A DNA stretch of 64,000 nucleotides from Saliniradius amylolyticus (GTDB lineage: Bacteria; Pseudomonadota; Gammaproteobacteria; Enterobacterales; Alteromonadaceae), in contig NZ_CP029347.1 of assembly GCF_003143555.1 (NCBI RefSeq), positions 1,426,001 to 1,490,000 of the forward strand, in the 5' to 3' direction. Positions 37,705 to 46,865 of the stretch are shown piece by piece; position 1 is the first letter of the stretch, and each line of letters opens with the position of its first letter. Both the position numbers and the translations under genes were made by a program. Below the pieces are notes generated by a model. It was given only the letters and a program-made list of their open reading frames with translations, was not told the DNA's origin and did not search any database.

Positions 37705-40700
37705 TTGAGTTTTTCTGTTGCCGAACTAAAACAACAAATCGAACAGAGTCAGACCAGGGATCGCCACCGCTTGCGCCGTCAATTGCAGCGGCTTGGCAAG
37801 TCACCGCAGAGGGAAGCTCTTGAGCAACTCGCCGACAGGATTCAACGTTCGGTGGATAAGACCCGCCAGAAATCGGACACGCGTCCGCCTATTGAGTACC
37901 CTGAGCTACCAGTCAGTGATCAGAAAGACGCCATTGCCGAGGCGATCCGTGACCATCAGGTCGTCATCATTGCCGGGGAGACCGGCTCAGGCAAAACCAC
38001 TCAGATCCCCAAGATATGCATGGAACTGGGCCGTGGTGCGACCGGCATTATTGGTCATACCCAGCCACGACGACTGGCGGCGCGCAGTGTCGCTAACCGT
38101 ATCGCCGAAGAACTGGACTCGCCGCTGGGCCAGGCGGTGGGTTACAAGGTGCGCTTCACCGATAAGGTCAGTGATTCTACCTATGTGAAGTTGATGACCG
38201 ATGGCATCTTACTGGCTGAGTTGCAACAGGACAGGTACCTGAATCAGTACGATACCATCATCATCGATGAGGCCCATGAGCGCAGTCTCAATATCGATTT
38301 TATTCTCGGATATTTAAAACAACTGCTGCCCAAGCGGCCCGATCTGAAGCTTATCATCACCAGTGCCACCATCGATCCACAGAGGTTCTCAAAGCACTTC
38401 AATGACGCTCCTATCATCGAGGTCAGTGGTCGTACCTATCCAGTGGAAGTGCGCTATCGGCCGATACAGGAAGAGGGCGGTGAAGATCGCGATCAGACTC
38501 AGGCCATCATCGATGCGGTGGACGAGTTAGGCCGTGAATCGCGTGGCGATATTCTGGTGTTTCTCAGCGGCGAACGAGAGATACGGGATACCGCCGATGC
38601 CTTAAATAAGCAACAGTGGCGAGGTACTGAGGTTCTGCCATTGTACGCGCGATTATCCTCCGCCGAGCAAAACCGTATTTTTTCCCCTCACGGCGGTCGG
38701 CGCATCGTGCTGGCCACCAATGTGGCGGAAACCTCGCTCACGGTTCCCGGCATAAAGTATGTGATCGATCCTGGCTTTGCTCGTATCAGTCGTTATAGCT
38801 ATCGCAGTAAGGTACAGAGGCTGCCCATCGAACCAGTCTCTCAAGCTTCAGCCAATCAACGCGCTGGGCGTTGCGGCCGGGTGTCTGAGGGTATTTGCAT
38901 CAGGCTGTATTCAGAAGAAGACTTCATGGCTCGGCCCGAGTTTACCGATCCAGAGATTCTGCGGACCAATCTGGCCTCGGTGATCCTGCAGATGCTGGCC
39001 ATCGGTCTTGGTGATATTGACGGCTTTCCTTTTGTGCAGCCACCGGATTCACGCCATATCAAGGATGGCTTCCGGTTGCTCGATGAATTGGGTGCCATCC
39101 GCCAGCAAGGCAAAGGCTTTAACCGGGCTAAGTTGACCCGTCAGGGCCGCCAGATAGCCCGTTTACCGGTTGACCCGCGCTATGCCCGGATGGTGGTTGA
39201 AGCGGCTTCCCGAGATTGTTTGTCGGAGGTGATTATCATCACCGCGGCGCTGAGTATTCAGGATCCCAGAGAGCGGCCTCAGGAAAAACGTCAGGCAGCC
39301 GATCAAGCTCATAGCGAGTATCAGGACAAGGATTCCGACTTTATCGCCTTTTACAATCTGTGGCAGAGTTTTAAGCAGCAACAGAAGGCCTTGTCGGGCA
39401 ATCAGTTTCGCAAATGGTGTAAGCAGCAGTTTCTCAATTATCTGCGTCTGCGCGAATGGCAGGATATTGTCAGCCAGCTTAAGCAGGCGATTGCGGATCT
39501 CGGCTTTGGCATTAACAGCCAGCCAAGCGACTATGATGCCATTCATCAGTCAATCGCATCAGGCCTGCTGTCTCATATCGGTTTTAAAGACAAAGAAAGA
39601 GAGTATCTGGGTGCTCGTAATACCCGCTTTATGATTTTTCCCGGTTCGGGACTGGCCAAGTCGGCACCAAAGTGGCTGATGGCCGCCGAATTGGTGGAAA
39701 CCTCCCGCCTGTTTGCCCGGGATGTGGCACGCATTCAACCCCAATGGCTAGAGCCGCTGGCCAGGCATCTGGTGAAGTATCATCACGCCGAACCCTATTG
39801 GTCTAAGAAACAGGGCGCGGTTATGGCCAAGGAGCGCGTTTCTTTGTACGGACTGGACATTGTGCCGTCCCGGCCGGTGCGTTTTGCCAATATCGATCCC
39901 GTTGCCAGTCGGGAAATTTTTATCCGAGAGGCGTTGGTTAACCTGAACACCAAGCTGGATTACGCGTTTTTGCGCGAGAATCAGCGGCAGATCGCCGAGA
40001 TAGAGGCAGAGGAAGCCAAGGCTCGCCGTCGTGATATTTTGGTGGACGAAGAACACTTAATGCAGTTTTACGACGAGCATCTGCCTGATTCCGTGGTTGG
40101 CGAAGCGGAATTCCGCCGCTGGTGGAAACAGGCCCATCAGCAGGTGGACTTAGTGCTGACCCGGGATAAACTGATGCGTGATGATGGTAGTACTGTTAGT
40201 GAGCTGGATTACCCAGAAGCCTGGCAGCAAGGCAACCTGACCCTTCCGCTGAGCTATCATTTCGAACCCAAAGACGACGATGACGGAGTCAGTGTTGAGA
40301 TACCCCTGCCTTTGTTGAACCAGGTCCGCCCGCATGGTTTTGACTGGCATGTGCCCGGGCTACGTGAAGAATTGATTACGACTTTGATAAAGTCGCTGCC
40401 AAAACGTTTACGCCGCAATTTTGTTCCGGCACCGGATTATGCAAGTGCCAGTGTGTCGGCGATGGAAGTGGGCGACAGCCCCTTTTTGGACTCACTGAGC
40501 CATCATCTTAAACGCATGACCGGTGTTGAAGTGCCTGAGGATGAGTGGGACTGGGCGGGATTGCCACAGCACTTAAAGATGAACTTTAAGGTGTTTGATC
40601 ATAACCACAAGTTACTCGCTCAAGGACGAGATCTGCTGGCTTTGCAACAGCAGTTAAAAGGTCAGGTAACTGAGAACCTGCAGCAGGTGGCCAGTCCGGG

Positions 40701-41565
40701 CATAGAACAAGACAGTCTGAGCGATTGGCAGTTTGGGCCACTGCCCACTGAATACCATCAGCAACAGGGCAGCTACGAGGTGAAGGCTTATCCGGCGCTG
40801 GTGGATGAAGGCAAGTCTGTCGCCATCAAGTTGTTCGACGGTGAGCAGAAGGCGCAGCAAGCCCATCGTCAGGGGGTGCGCAGACTGCTGTTGTTACAGT
40901 TACCCTCTCCGGTGAGTTATCTGCAGCAAAAGCTCCCCAACAAGGCTAAGCTGGGGCTGTACTTTAACCCTTTCGGACAAATCAAGGCGCTGATCGACGA
41001 CTGTATTGCGGCCGTGCTGGACGATGCCATCATTAACTGGCCAGAAGATGTCCGTGACCCTGAGCAGTTTGACGCCCTCAAGGAGCAGGTGCGTGGCAGG
41101 CTCAACGACGAGGTACTCGCGGTAGCGGTCAAAGTTGAGACTGGTCTCACTCGTGCTCACGGTATCCACAAGAAGATTAAAGGCAATGTACCCATGACCA
41201 TGATTAATGCCATTGGTGATATTAAGGCGACACTGGATGATCTGGTCTACCCCGGCTTTGTGACCGATCTGGGCGTGGAACGAATGGATGACTGGAATCG
41301 CTACTTACAGGCTATCGAACGGCGTCTGGAAAAGCTGCCTATCGATCCAACGCGCGACCGACAGCATCAGCTGAGTATCGAAAAAGTCCAGCTGCGCTGG
41401 CAAGCCAAGCTGAATAAAGTGCCAAAGGGACAGGTGGTGCCAGAAGCCTTAAAAAACGTACGTTGGATGCTGCATGAGCTCAGGGTGTCGTATTTCGCTC
41501 AGCAGTTGGGTACAGCCTATCCCATCTCTGAAAAACGCATTATCAACGAGTTAGAGACTTTGTAA
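37705..41565 (+). CDS. hrpA: ATP-dependent RNA helicase HrpA
   Basis: HrpA is a DEAH-box RNA helicase that rescues stalled ribosomes on some mRNAs. The 1286-residue protein (E. coli 1300) has Walker A GETGSGKTT at residues 91-99, DEAH at 188-191, the SAT motif, the helicase C motif QRAGRCGR and HA2 and OB-NTPase domains, then a long C-terminal region. The start is TTG at 37705, with GGAG eight bases upstream. No ATG is near enough, and the family's N-terminus is covered by this start. Confidence 0.95.
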   Translation: MSFSVAELKQQIEQSQTRDRHRLRRQLQRLGKSPQREALEQLADRIQRSVDKTRQKSDTRPPIEYPELPVSDQKDAIAEAIRDHQVVIIAGETGSGKTTQIPKICMELGRGATGIIGHTQPRRLAARSVANRIAEELDSPLGQAVGYKVRFTDKVSDSTYVKLMTDGILLAELQQDRYLNQYDTIIIDEAHERSLNIDFILGYLKQLLPKRPDLKLIITSATIDPQRFSKHFNDAPIIEVSGRTYPVEVRYRPIQEEGGEDRDQTQAIIDAVDELGRESRGDILVFLSGEREIRDTADALNKQQWRGTEVLPLYARLSSAEQNRIFSPHGGRRIVLATNVAETSLTVPGIKYVIDPGFARISRYSYRSKVQRLPIEPVSQASANQRAGRCGRVSEGICIRLYSEEDFMARPEFTDPEILRTNLASVILQMLAIGLGDIDGFPFVQPPDSRHIKDGFRLLDELGAIRQQGKGFNRAKLTRQGRQIARLPVDPRYARMVVEAASRDCLSEVIIITAALSIQDPRERPQEKRQAADQAHSEYQDKDSDFIAFYNLWQSFKQQQKALSGNQFRKWCKQQFLNYLRLREWQDIVSQLKQAIADLGFGINSQPSDYDAIHQSIASGLLSHIGFKDKEREYLGARNTRFMIFPGSGLAKSAPKWLMAAELVETSRLFARDVARIQPQWLEPLARHLVKYHHAEPYWSKKQGAVMAKERVSLYGLDIVPSRPVRFANIDPVASREIFIREALVNLNTKLDYAFLRENQRQIAEIEAEEAKARRRDILVDEEHLMQFYDEHLPDSVVGEAEFRRWWKQAHQQVDLVLTRDKLMRDDGSTVSELDYPEAWQQGNLTLPLSYHFEPKDDDDGVSVEIPLPLLNQVRPHGFDWHVPGLREELITTLIKSLPKRLRRNFVPAPDYASASVSAMEVGDSPFLDSLSHHLKRMTGVEVPEDEWDWAGLPQHLKMNFKVFDHNHKLLAQGRDLLALQQQLKGQVTENLQQVASPGIEQDSLSDWQFGPLPTEYHQQQGSYEVKAYPALVDEGKSVAIKLFDGEQKAQQAHRQGVRRLLLLQLPSPVSYLQQKLPNKAKLGLYFNPFGQIKALIDDCIAAVLDDAIINWPEDVRDPEQFDALKEQVRGRLNDEVLAVAVKVETGLTRAHGIHKKIKGNVPMTMINAIGDIKATLDDLVYPGFVTDLGVERMDDWNRYLQAIERRLEKLPIDPTRDRQHQLSIEKVQLRWQAKLNKVPKGQVVPEALKNVRWMLHELRVSYFAQQLGTAYPISEKRIINELETL

Positions 41566-41630
41566 GCGGATTGACATCACTGGCCGCTCGATTTATAACC
41601 GCAACAGGCTTTTATTCAGGGGGATGAGCA

Positions 41631-41930
41631 ATGCTGGGCTATGAAGATAAAAGGGATTATTTACGCATGATGGTGAACACGCCGGTGGAGCTGGCCGTGG
41701 ACGATGCTGAGTCTTTGCGCACTCTGACTGGGCTGTGTAAGGATTTAAGCGCCAGTGGCATGTCCATTGAAGTGGAAGAAAGCATTGAGCCTGGAGCACA
41801 GGTTCGGGTTAGCATGGATTCACCCAACAGTCAGTTACCTTCCCTGAATGCCAAAACTAAGGTGGTGCGCTGTCAGTCTGAGGACGATGGACAATTTATT
41901 GTCGGACTGGAAATTCTGGAGATGATCTAG
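41631..41930 (+). CDS. PilZ domain protein
   Basis: This 99-residue protein is a stand-alone PilZ domain, which binds cyclic di-GMP. The RxxxR motif is RDYLR (residues 8-12) and the second motif is DLSASGMSIEV (D/NxSxxG type). ATG with GGGGATGAG upstream. It may be a switch for motility or polysaccharide functions. The HDOD protein elsewhere in the window lacks a clear catalytic role. Confidence 0.9.
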   Translation: MLGYEDKRDYLRMMVNTPVELAVDDAESLRTLTGLCKDLSASGMSIEVEESIEPGAQVRVSMDSPNSQLPSLNAKTKVVRCQSEDDGQFIVGLEILEMI

Positions 41931-42167
41931 AGCCGGTTTTTAGCGTGGAGCGTTCGCCTGACGTACAGCCTAGTATAACCCTCATCCAGCCGCCCGTTTG
42001 TATTGCTCAGATGTCTTGAGTGTATTCACCGCTTTTTGTTTGTTTTGTTGCGATAAAGGGCCACGTCAAAAGGTGCCAGTTTAGCTGCTGTTTCTTTACA
42101 TTGTATTAAACAATTTTCAGTCATTTTCACTATCCTCACTTCTATGATTTAACCTTCAGGAGTGCCA
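41931..42167. other. Gap between PilZ and acylphosphatase genes
   Basis: This stretch of about 237 bases has no gene I can support. It is T- and A-rich near 42035-42150. A promoter for the acylphosphatase-quinone reductase pair should lie here, but I saw no convincing -35/-10 pair or hairpin. Confidence 0.5.
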
Positions 42168-42443
42168 ATGAATAAAAACACGGGCATTAGAGCCATCGTA
42201 TATGGTCAGGTACAGGGCGTATTTTTTCGCAAGAGTACCCAGCAACAGGCAATCAAGCTGGGATTAACTGGCTATGCCAAAAACCTGCCCGATGGTAGCG
42301 TTGAGGTGCAGGCTGATGGCGGCCATGACAAGCTACAGTTGCTGGTGGACTATCTGCATAGGGGGCCTGAGCAGGCCAGGGTGGACAGAGTTGTTGTCGA
42401 GGAGCGTCCTGCTCAGGATTATACAGGCTTTGAGGTTCGCTGA
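42168..42443 (+). CDS. Acylphosphatase
   Basis: This small enzyme (91 residues) hydrolyses acylphosphates such as acetyl-phosphate and carbamoyl-phosphate. It has the phosphate-binding GQVQGVFFR with catalytic Arg, and GYAKNLPDGSVEV with catalytic Asn. The ATG at 42168 has AGGAG upstream. Its TGA overlaps the next ATG (TGATG). Confidence 0.95.
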   Translation: MNKNTGIRAIVYGQVQGVFFRKSTQQQAIKLGLTGYAKNLPDGSVEVQADGGHDKLQLLVDYLHRGPEQARVDRVVVEERPAQDYTGFEVR

Positions 42444-43408
42444 TGCGTTACTTCACCGTCGATGAGCACGGCCAGATGCAATTGGCTGAAATGGATAAGC
42501 CCAATCCCGGTGACTATGAGGTCATTATCAAGGTAAAGGCTTTTGGTATAAACCGGGCCGATCTGCTGCAAAAACAGGGCAAGTACCCACCTCCTAGGGG
42601 GGAAAGCCAGGTTTTGGGTCTTGAGGTGTCCGGTACCCTTGAGTCTGTAGGCAGCATGGTAACTGCCTGGCACGAAGGCGATCGCGTATGCGCATTAGTG
42701 CCGGGCGGCGGTTATGCTGAGTACGTCAGAGTTAGAGCCGAGCACCTGATGCCACTGCCCGATAATATGAGTTTTAGCGATGGCGCGGGACTCATGGAAG
42801 TGTTTCTAACCGCTTATCAGGCATTATTCTGGCTCGGTAAGTTGGCAGAAGGGCAAAAGGTATTAATCCACGCAGGGGCCAGCGGCGTCGGTTCGGCGGC
42901 CATTCAACTGGCGAAAAGTCGGGGGGCACAGGTGGCCATAACGGCATCTAATGCCGACAAACTCAGCTTCTGCGGGCGACTTGGCGCGGATGTGACCATT
43001 AATTACCGCCAGCAGGACTTTGTCGATACAGTGCGAGAGCGCCTGGGGGGTGTGGATCTCATTCTGGATGTGGTGGGGGGAGATTATCTCAATCGCAACC
43101 TGAGAGCGTTGAATCTGGACGGCCGTATTGTCACTCTGGCCATCCTGGGTGGGCGTTTTGCGGATAAGCTTGATATGGCACGGCTTTTACAGAAACGGGC
43201 CACGGTAATGGGGTCAACGCTGCGAAATCGCTCCGATGCCTACAAGGCGGAGCTGATTCAAGCCTTAAACAAAGATTGTCTGGCTCTGTTCGGGCAGGGC
43301 AGCTTAATGCCCTGCGTGGATAGGGTCTTTTCCCCAGAACAGATAGACCAAGCCCATCAGCGAATGGCGCGTAATGAGAACCTCGGCAAGTTAGTTATTC
43401 ACTGGTAA
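42443..43408 (+). CDS. NAD(P)H quinone oxidoreductase (PIG3-like)
   Basis: The 321-residue zinc-free medium-chain reductase resembles the PIG3/quinone oxidoreductase group. It has [18 protein letters not shown], the Rossmann motif [20 protein letters not shown]-type, and YRQQDFVD. It reduces quinones by one or two electrons with NADPH. Its 3' end overlaps the convergent rnhA by 14 bases. It is translation-coupled to acylphosphatase. Confidence 0.9.
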   Translation: MRYFTVDEHGQMQLAEMDKPNPGDYEVIIKVKAFGINRADLLQKQGKYPPPRGESQVLGLEVSGTLESVGSMVTAWHEGDRVCALVPGGGYAEYVRVRAEHLMPLPDNMSFSDGAGLMEVFLTAYQALFWLGKLAEGQKVLIHAGASGVGSAAIQLAKSRGAQVAITASNADKLSFCGRLGADVTINYRQQDFVDTVRERLGGVDLILDVVGGDYLNRNLRALNLDGRIVTLAILGGRFADKLDMARLLQKRATVMGSTLRNRSDAYKAELIQALNKDCLALFGQGSLMPCVDRVFSPEQIDQAHQRMARNENLGKLVIHW

Positions 43409-43859
43409 AGCCCGTGTCTTCTAACAAATTATCACTTTGTGCTGCATTGCGGGCTAAATCATCGCAACGTTCGTTTTGGGGGTGCCCCGAGTGGCCTTTC
43501 ACCCAGTGCCAGTGAATCTGATGTTTTTGCACTGTTGCATCCAGGCGCTGCCACAGGTCAGCGTTTTTTACCGGTTTCTTGTTACTGGTACGCCAGCCAT
43601 TTCTGCGCCAGTTATGGATCCATTGGTTGATGCCCTGACGCAGGTATTGGCTGTCGGTGGTCAGGTCAACTTCGCAGGCCTGATTGAGACTCTCAAGTGC
43701 AGCAATGGCGGCCATCATCTCCATGCGGTTATTGGTGGTACGCTGATAGCCTTGGCTTAACTCTTTAGAATGCTTCCCGTACTCGAGTACCGCTCCGTAG
43801 CCGCCTGGTCCTGGGTTGCCCAGACAAGAACCATCGGTAAAAATTTTAATTTGTTTCAT
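43395..43859 (-). CDS. rnhA: Ribonuclease HI
   Basis: RNase HI removes the RNA of RNA-DNA hybrids. The catalytic residues lie in [14 protein letters not shown] (Asp), NNRMEMMA (Glu), TTDSQYL (Asp) and the terminal RCDDLAR (Asp). The length of 154 is standard. It is divergent from dnaQ, as in E. coli and other gammaproteobacteria. Confidence 0.98.
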   Translation of the reverse strand: MKQIKIFTDGSCLGNPGPGGYGAVLEYGKHSKELSQGYQRTTNNRMEMMAAIAALESLNQACEVDLTTDSQYLRQGINQWIHNWRRNGWRTSNKKPVKNADLWQRLDATVQKHQIHWHWVKGHSGHPQNERCDDLARNAAQSDNLLEDTGFTSE

Positions 43860-43997
43860 TAATCACTAAGTCTTTGATTACTGGCTTAATGATAACACCT
43901 GCTTGTCGTGAGCACGATGTCAAAATCCATCCGTAGGCGTCGTGCAGAGTTCTCTCGCTATGTATAATGGCCGTTAATGAGATAAGGAGCGGCGTTT

Positions 43998-44708
43998 ATG
44001 GCAAGACAGATAGTATTGGATACCGAGACGACGGGCATTGATCCTAAGCAGGGGCATCGCATCATTGAGATCGGCTGTGTCGAAATGATCAATCGTCGCC
44101 TGACGGGCAATAATTTTCATGTCTATATTCATCCCGAAAGAGAGGTAGAACAAGAAGCCATTGAGGTCCATGGCATTACCAATGAATACCTGGCGGATAA
44201 ACCCAAGTTTCACGCCATCGCCGACGACTTTGTCGATTATATTCGCGGTGCTGAACTGGTGATCCATAACGCGCCTTTCGATGTGGGGTTTATGAACCAT
44301 GAATTTGGTTTATTGGGTAAACCACAGGATCTGACCAACCAGTTATGTCAGATTCGGGACACCCTGACCATGGCGCGGGAGCTGTTCCCAGGGCAGAGAA
44401 ACAGCCTGGATGCGTTGTGTAAACGCTATGGCATCGACAACTCCCATCGTACACTGCACGGTGCCTTATTGGATGCTGAGATTCTGGCCGACGTCTATTT
44501 GCACATGACCGGTGGTCAGACGGCTTTGAATTTGCATGGTCATCAAAATAGTGGCAACGACAACAATGGTGCGGAGTCCATCCGTCGTTTAACCGCCGAT
44601 CGAAATCCGCTAAAGGTTATTCGGGCCACCGCCGATGAACTAGAAGCGCATGAACAGCGTTTGGACTTGATCGAAGAGGAAGGCGGCCAGTGCATATGGC
44701 GCCAATAG
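43998..44708 (+). CDS. dnaQ: DNA polymerase III epsilon subunit
   Basis: The proofreading 3'-5' exonuclease of Pol III holoenzyme. The DEDDh motifs are LDTETTG, HNAPFDVGFM and HGALLDAEILA. The C-terminal 55 residues form the linker and alpha-binding segment. The SD AAGGAG precedes the ATG. The next gene starts eight bases after its stop. Confidence 0.98.
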   Translation: MARQIVLDTETTGIDPKQGHRIIEIGCVEMINRRLTGNNFHVYIHPEREVEQEAIEVHGITNEYLADKPKFHAIADDFVDYIRGAELVIHNAPFDVGFMNHEFGLLGKPQDLTNQLCQIRDTLTMARELFPGQRNSLDALCKRYGIDNSHRTLHGALLDAEILADVYLHMTGGQTALNLHGHQNSGNDNNGAESIRRLTADRNPLKVIRATADELEAHEQRLDLIEEEGGQCIWRQ

Positions 44709-44715
44709 GCGGGTT

Positions 44716-46194
44716 ATGACAAAACATTTATGGGCCTTAGCAGGCGTGTTATTGAGTTTGACGGTATGGGCGCAACAGGGAGAGGAGGAGCAGTCTGAAT
44801 CCGACAAGGCTAATCCTATTACCATGTTGGGAAATGAGTACCTCAATAGCATTGAACTGCTGAATAACCGGTTTCGTATCGATTATAAGGTCGATGAAGT
44901 CACCATGGTGTTTTTCCGTGAGTATGGCAGTGCGCCGGTGGTGTTGGTCAGGCCCGATGGTTCTAAGATCTTCGCCAGCGATGAAGATGTGGAAATGGCC
45001 GGTGAGCCGGGTGCCGATAAGATTCGTTGGTTCGATGACGTGAACTATGACCTGATCCGCATTAAAGAGCCCATGCCCGGGCCCTGGCAAGCCATAGGGG
45101 CGATCAAGCCCAATAGCCGAATTATGGTGATTAGTGATCTCAAGCTGGAAGTTGAGCCGTTCCCCGAGACTCTGTTCAAAGGCGAAGTGTTAAAGGTGAT
45201 CGCGACACTCAGTAATGATGGCGAGCCTATCGACGAAGTTGGCTTTCGTGATGTGGTGGAGCTTGAGGTCGAGCTGGTCAGTACCAATGACGCTGAATAC
45301 GATAACTTCGGCGCCGGTACCGTCACCCTTGCCACCTTTAAAGATGATGGACGTGGCATGGATGAGAGGCCAGCGGATGGATTATTTACCGGACAGTTTA
45401 ATCTGCGCATCAATTCCGGAAAATGGACACCGGTTTATCGGGTGAAATCTGAGCTGTTCAACCGAGAACACAGAGGCGAGCCCGTTCACCTGTTACCCAA
45501 CCCTTTCGAACTGTCGGTGGAACTGGATAAGGGGGACGGACGCCATCATTTATTTATCGACGCTACACACCCCAAGATTGATATGGAGTCGGTGTTGATC
45601 GACGGTAAAGTACGTTACCCCAACGGTGACGTCCAAAACTTCTCGTTAACCGAGACAGGTCCCGGGCCCCGGGAATTCGAAATTTTTAATTACGAATACG
45701 GTATGTTTCGCGCAAAGGTGACCGCTTTTGGCAATACCACCTCGGGGCGTGATTTTATTATGGACGTGCCTGAGTTTAGTTTCCTCGCTGAAGAACAAGC
45801 GGTCAAGCAGCAACAGGCCATGGCTGAGCAACCGCAAGATGATAACCAGGCGGAAGCTGGCACCAGCGGTGAAGCGTCGCTCAGTGAAGCGCAAGAGGCT
45901 AGCAATATTGCCGGCAATCTGGATGGCATGGCCATGCCTCAGAGTTTCGCGCCAGCGCCGGAGGAGCAAGCCGAGCAGGGCATGTCCGGTCAAATGCTGC
46001 TGATCATCATTATCGCGGCCAATGTTCTGATTGTGCTGACCGGCGGTGGGATGATTTGGTACTTTCAGCGTCCGCGCAGTAAGACAGACCCCGAACACGA
46101 GGAGTTACTGGATACGGAAACCCAGTCCAGCCCAAAGACTACCAAAGGCAAGGATGATGGTCTGCTGGATTTGTCCATGCCTGATGAGGACTAG
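44716..46194 (+). CDS. TIGR03503 family membrane-anchored protein
   Basis: The 492-residue protein has a signal peptide (about 19 residues), a long beta-rich exported region, and a transmembrane segment near residues 425-447, followed by a short acidic cytoplasmic tail. Within it, DGRGMDERPADGLFTGQF has a Ca-binding-like look and resembles exported beta-sandwich domains. It matches TIGR03503, a gammaproteobacterial family of unknown function. The gap after dnaQ is only seven bases, so the two may be co-transcribed. Confidence 0.8.
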   Translation: MTKHLWALAGVLLSLTVWAQQGEEEQSESDKANPITMLGNEYLNSIELLNNRFRIDYKVDEVTMVFFREYGSAPVVLVRPDGSKIFASDEDVEMAGEPGADKIRWFDDVNYDLIRIKEPMPGPWQAIGAIKPNSRIMVISDLKLEVEPFPETLFKGEVLKVIATLSNDGEPIDEVGFRDVVELEVELVSTNDAEYDNFGAGTVTLATFKDDGRGMDERPADGLFTGQFNLRINSGKWTPVYRVKSELFNREHRGEPVHLLPNPFELSVELDKGDGRHHLFIDATHPKIDMESVLIDGKVRYPNGDVQNFSLTETGPGPREFEIFNYEYGMFRAKVTAFGNTTSGRDFIMDVPEFSFLAEEQAVKQQQAMAEQPQDDNQAEAGTSGEASLSEAQEASNIAGNLDGMAMPQSFAPAPEEQAEQGMSGQMLLIIIIAANVLIVLTGGGMIWYFQRPRSKTDPEHEELLDTETQSSPKTTKGKDDGLLDLSMPDED

Positions 46195-46331
46195 CGGGCC
46201 GGTGTCACTGATAGTTATTTAGCCATTTTGCTTATTATTAGGCCAAACGGAATTGAAAAGGGCAAAAATACAGGTTTACTTTGAAAAACCGGTTGACTGT
46301 ATCAGGGGGACGCCGTATCATCTGCGCCCAG

Positions 46332-46379
46332 TTGAGCAAGAGCTTAAACGAGTTCTTACTTAACGTTTTGATATATAAC
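46332..46379 (+). promoter_or_regulatory. Possible promoter of the tRNA-Asp cluster
   Basis: A -10 TATAAC (46374-46379) ends nine bases before the first tRNA. No good -35 is seen at the usual spacing; TTGAGC at 46332 is too far. A cluster promoter should lie in this 194-base gap, so the site is only suggested. Confidence 0.3.
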
Positions 46380-46388
46380 AGAATATGT

Positions 46389-46465
46389 GGAGCGGTAGTT
46401 CAGCTGGTTAGAATGCCGGCCTGTCACGCCGGAGGTCGCGGGTTCGAGTCCCGTCCGCTCCGCCA
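46389..46465 (+). tRNA. tRNA-Asp (GTC), copy 1
   Basis: Seventy-seven bases with an encoded CCA end. The acceptor stem is GGAGCGG / CCGCTCC; the discriminator is G. The anticodon GTC is at 46423-46425, and the T arm has GGTTCGAGTCC. Copies 2 and 3 are base-for-base identical. Confidence 0.99.
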
Positions 46466-46486
46466 CACTGTTATAATTTTCTGTCC

Positions 46487-46563
46487 GGAGCGGTAGTTCA
46501 GCTGGTTAGAATGCCGGCCTGTCACGCCGGAGGTCGCGGGTTCGAGTCCCGTCCGCTCCGCCA
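46487..46563 (+). tRNA. tRNA-Asp (GTC), copy 2
   Basis: Identical to copy 1 in all 77 bases, with encoded CCA. The spacer from copy 1 is 21 bases. Confidence 0.99.
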
Positions 46564-46582
46564 GTCAGAAAATAGTCATAAC

Positions 46583-46659
46583 GGAGCGGTAGTTCAGCTG
46601 GTTAGAATGCCGGCCTGTCACGCCGGAGGTCGCGGGTTCGAGTCCCGTCCGCTCCGCCA
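46583..46659 (+). tRNA. tRNA-Asp (GTC), copy 3
   Basis: Identical to the first two copies. The spacer from copy 2 is 19 bases and its sequence is unrelated to the first spacer. A terminator follows eight bases after the CCA end. Confidence 0.99.
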
Positions 46660-46666
46660 CTACAAG

Positions 46667-46692
46667 AAACCACCTTGAGGGTGGTTTTTTTG
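46667..46692 (+). terminator. Terminator of the tRNA-Asp cluster
   Basis: An eight-base-pair stem AAACCACC / GGTGGTTT (46667-46674, 46680-46687) with a TTGAG loop leads into a T7 run. Confidence 0.9.
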
Positions 46693-46814
46693 TGTCTGTA
46701 TTTTACTCACGTGCTTTCTCTGAAGAGTTGTTAATCCTCGCGCTTCTGAGAACCGAGAGGAACCGCATTATATTCCCAAGACTCTGCGCTCGTGTATTCG
46801 CATCTCCTCTGTTA

Positions 46815-46843
46815 CAAAAAAAGCCCCGCTAAACGGGGCTTTT
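46815..46843 (-). terminator. Terminator of fadE
   Basis: On the minus strand the ten-base-pair stem AAAAGCCCCG / CGGGGCTTTT with a five-base loop ends in a T7 run. It lies 22 bases beyond the fadE stop. Confidence 0.9.
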
Positions 46844-46865
46844 GATATTTCAGTTACTGAGCCTG

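Noticed and set aside
46389-46659. tRNA cluster as a phage or island attachment site
   Set aside because: The three genes are intact, with no integrase gene or partial tRNA repeat on either side.
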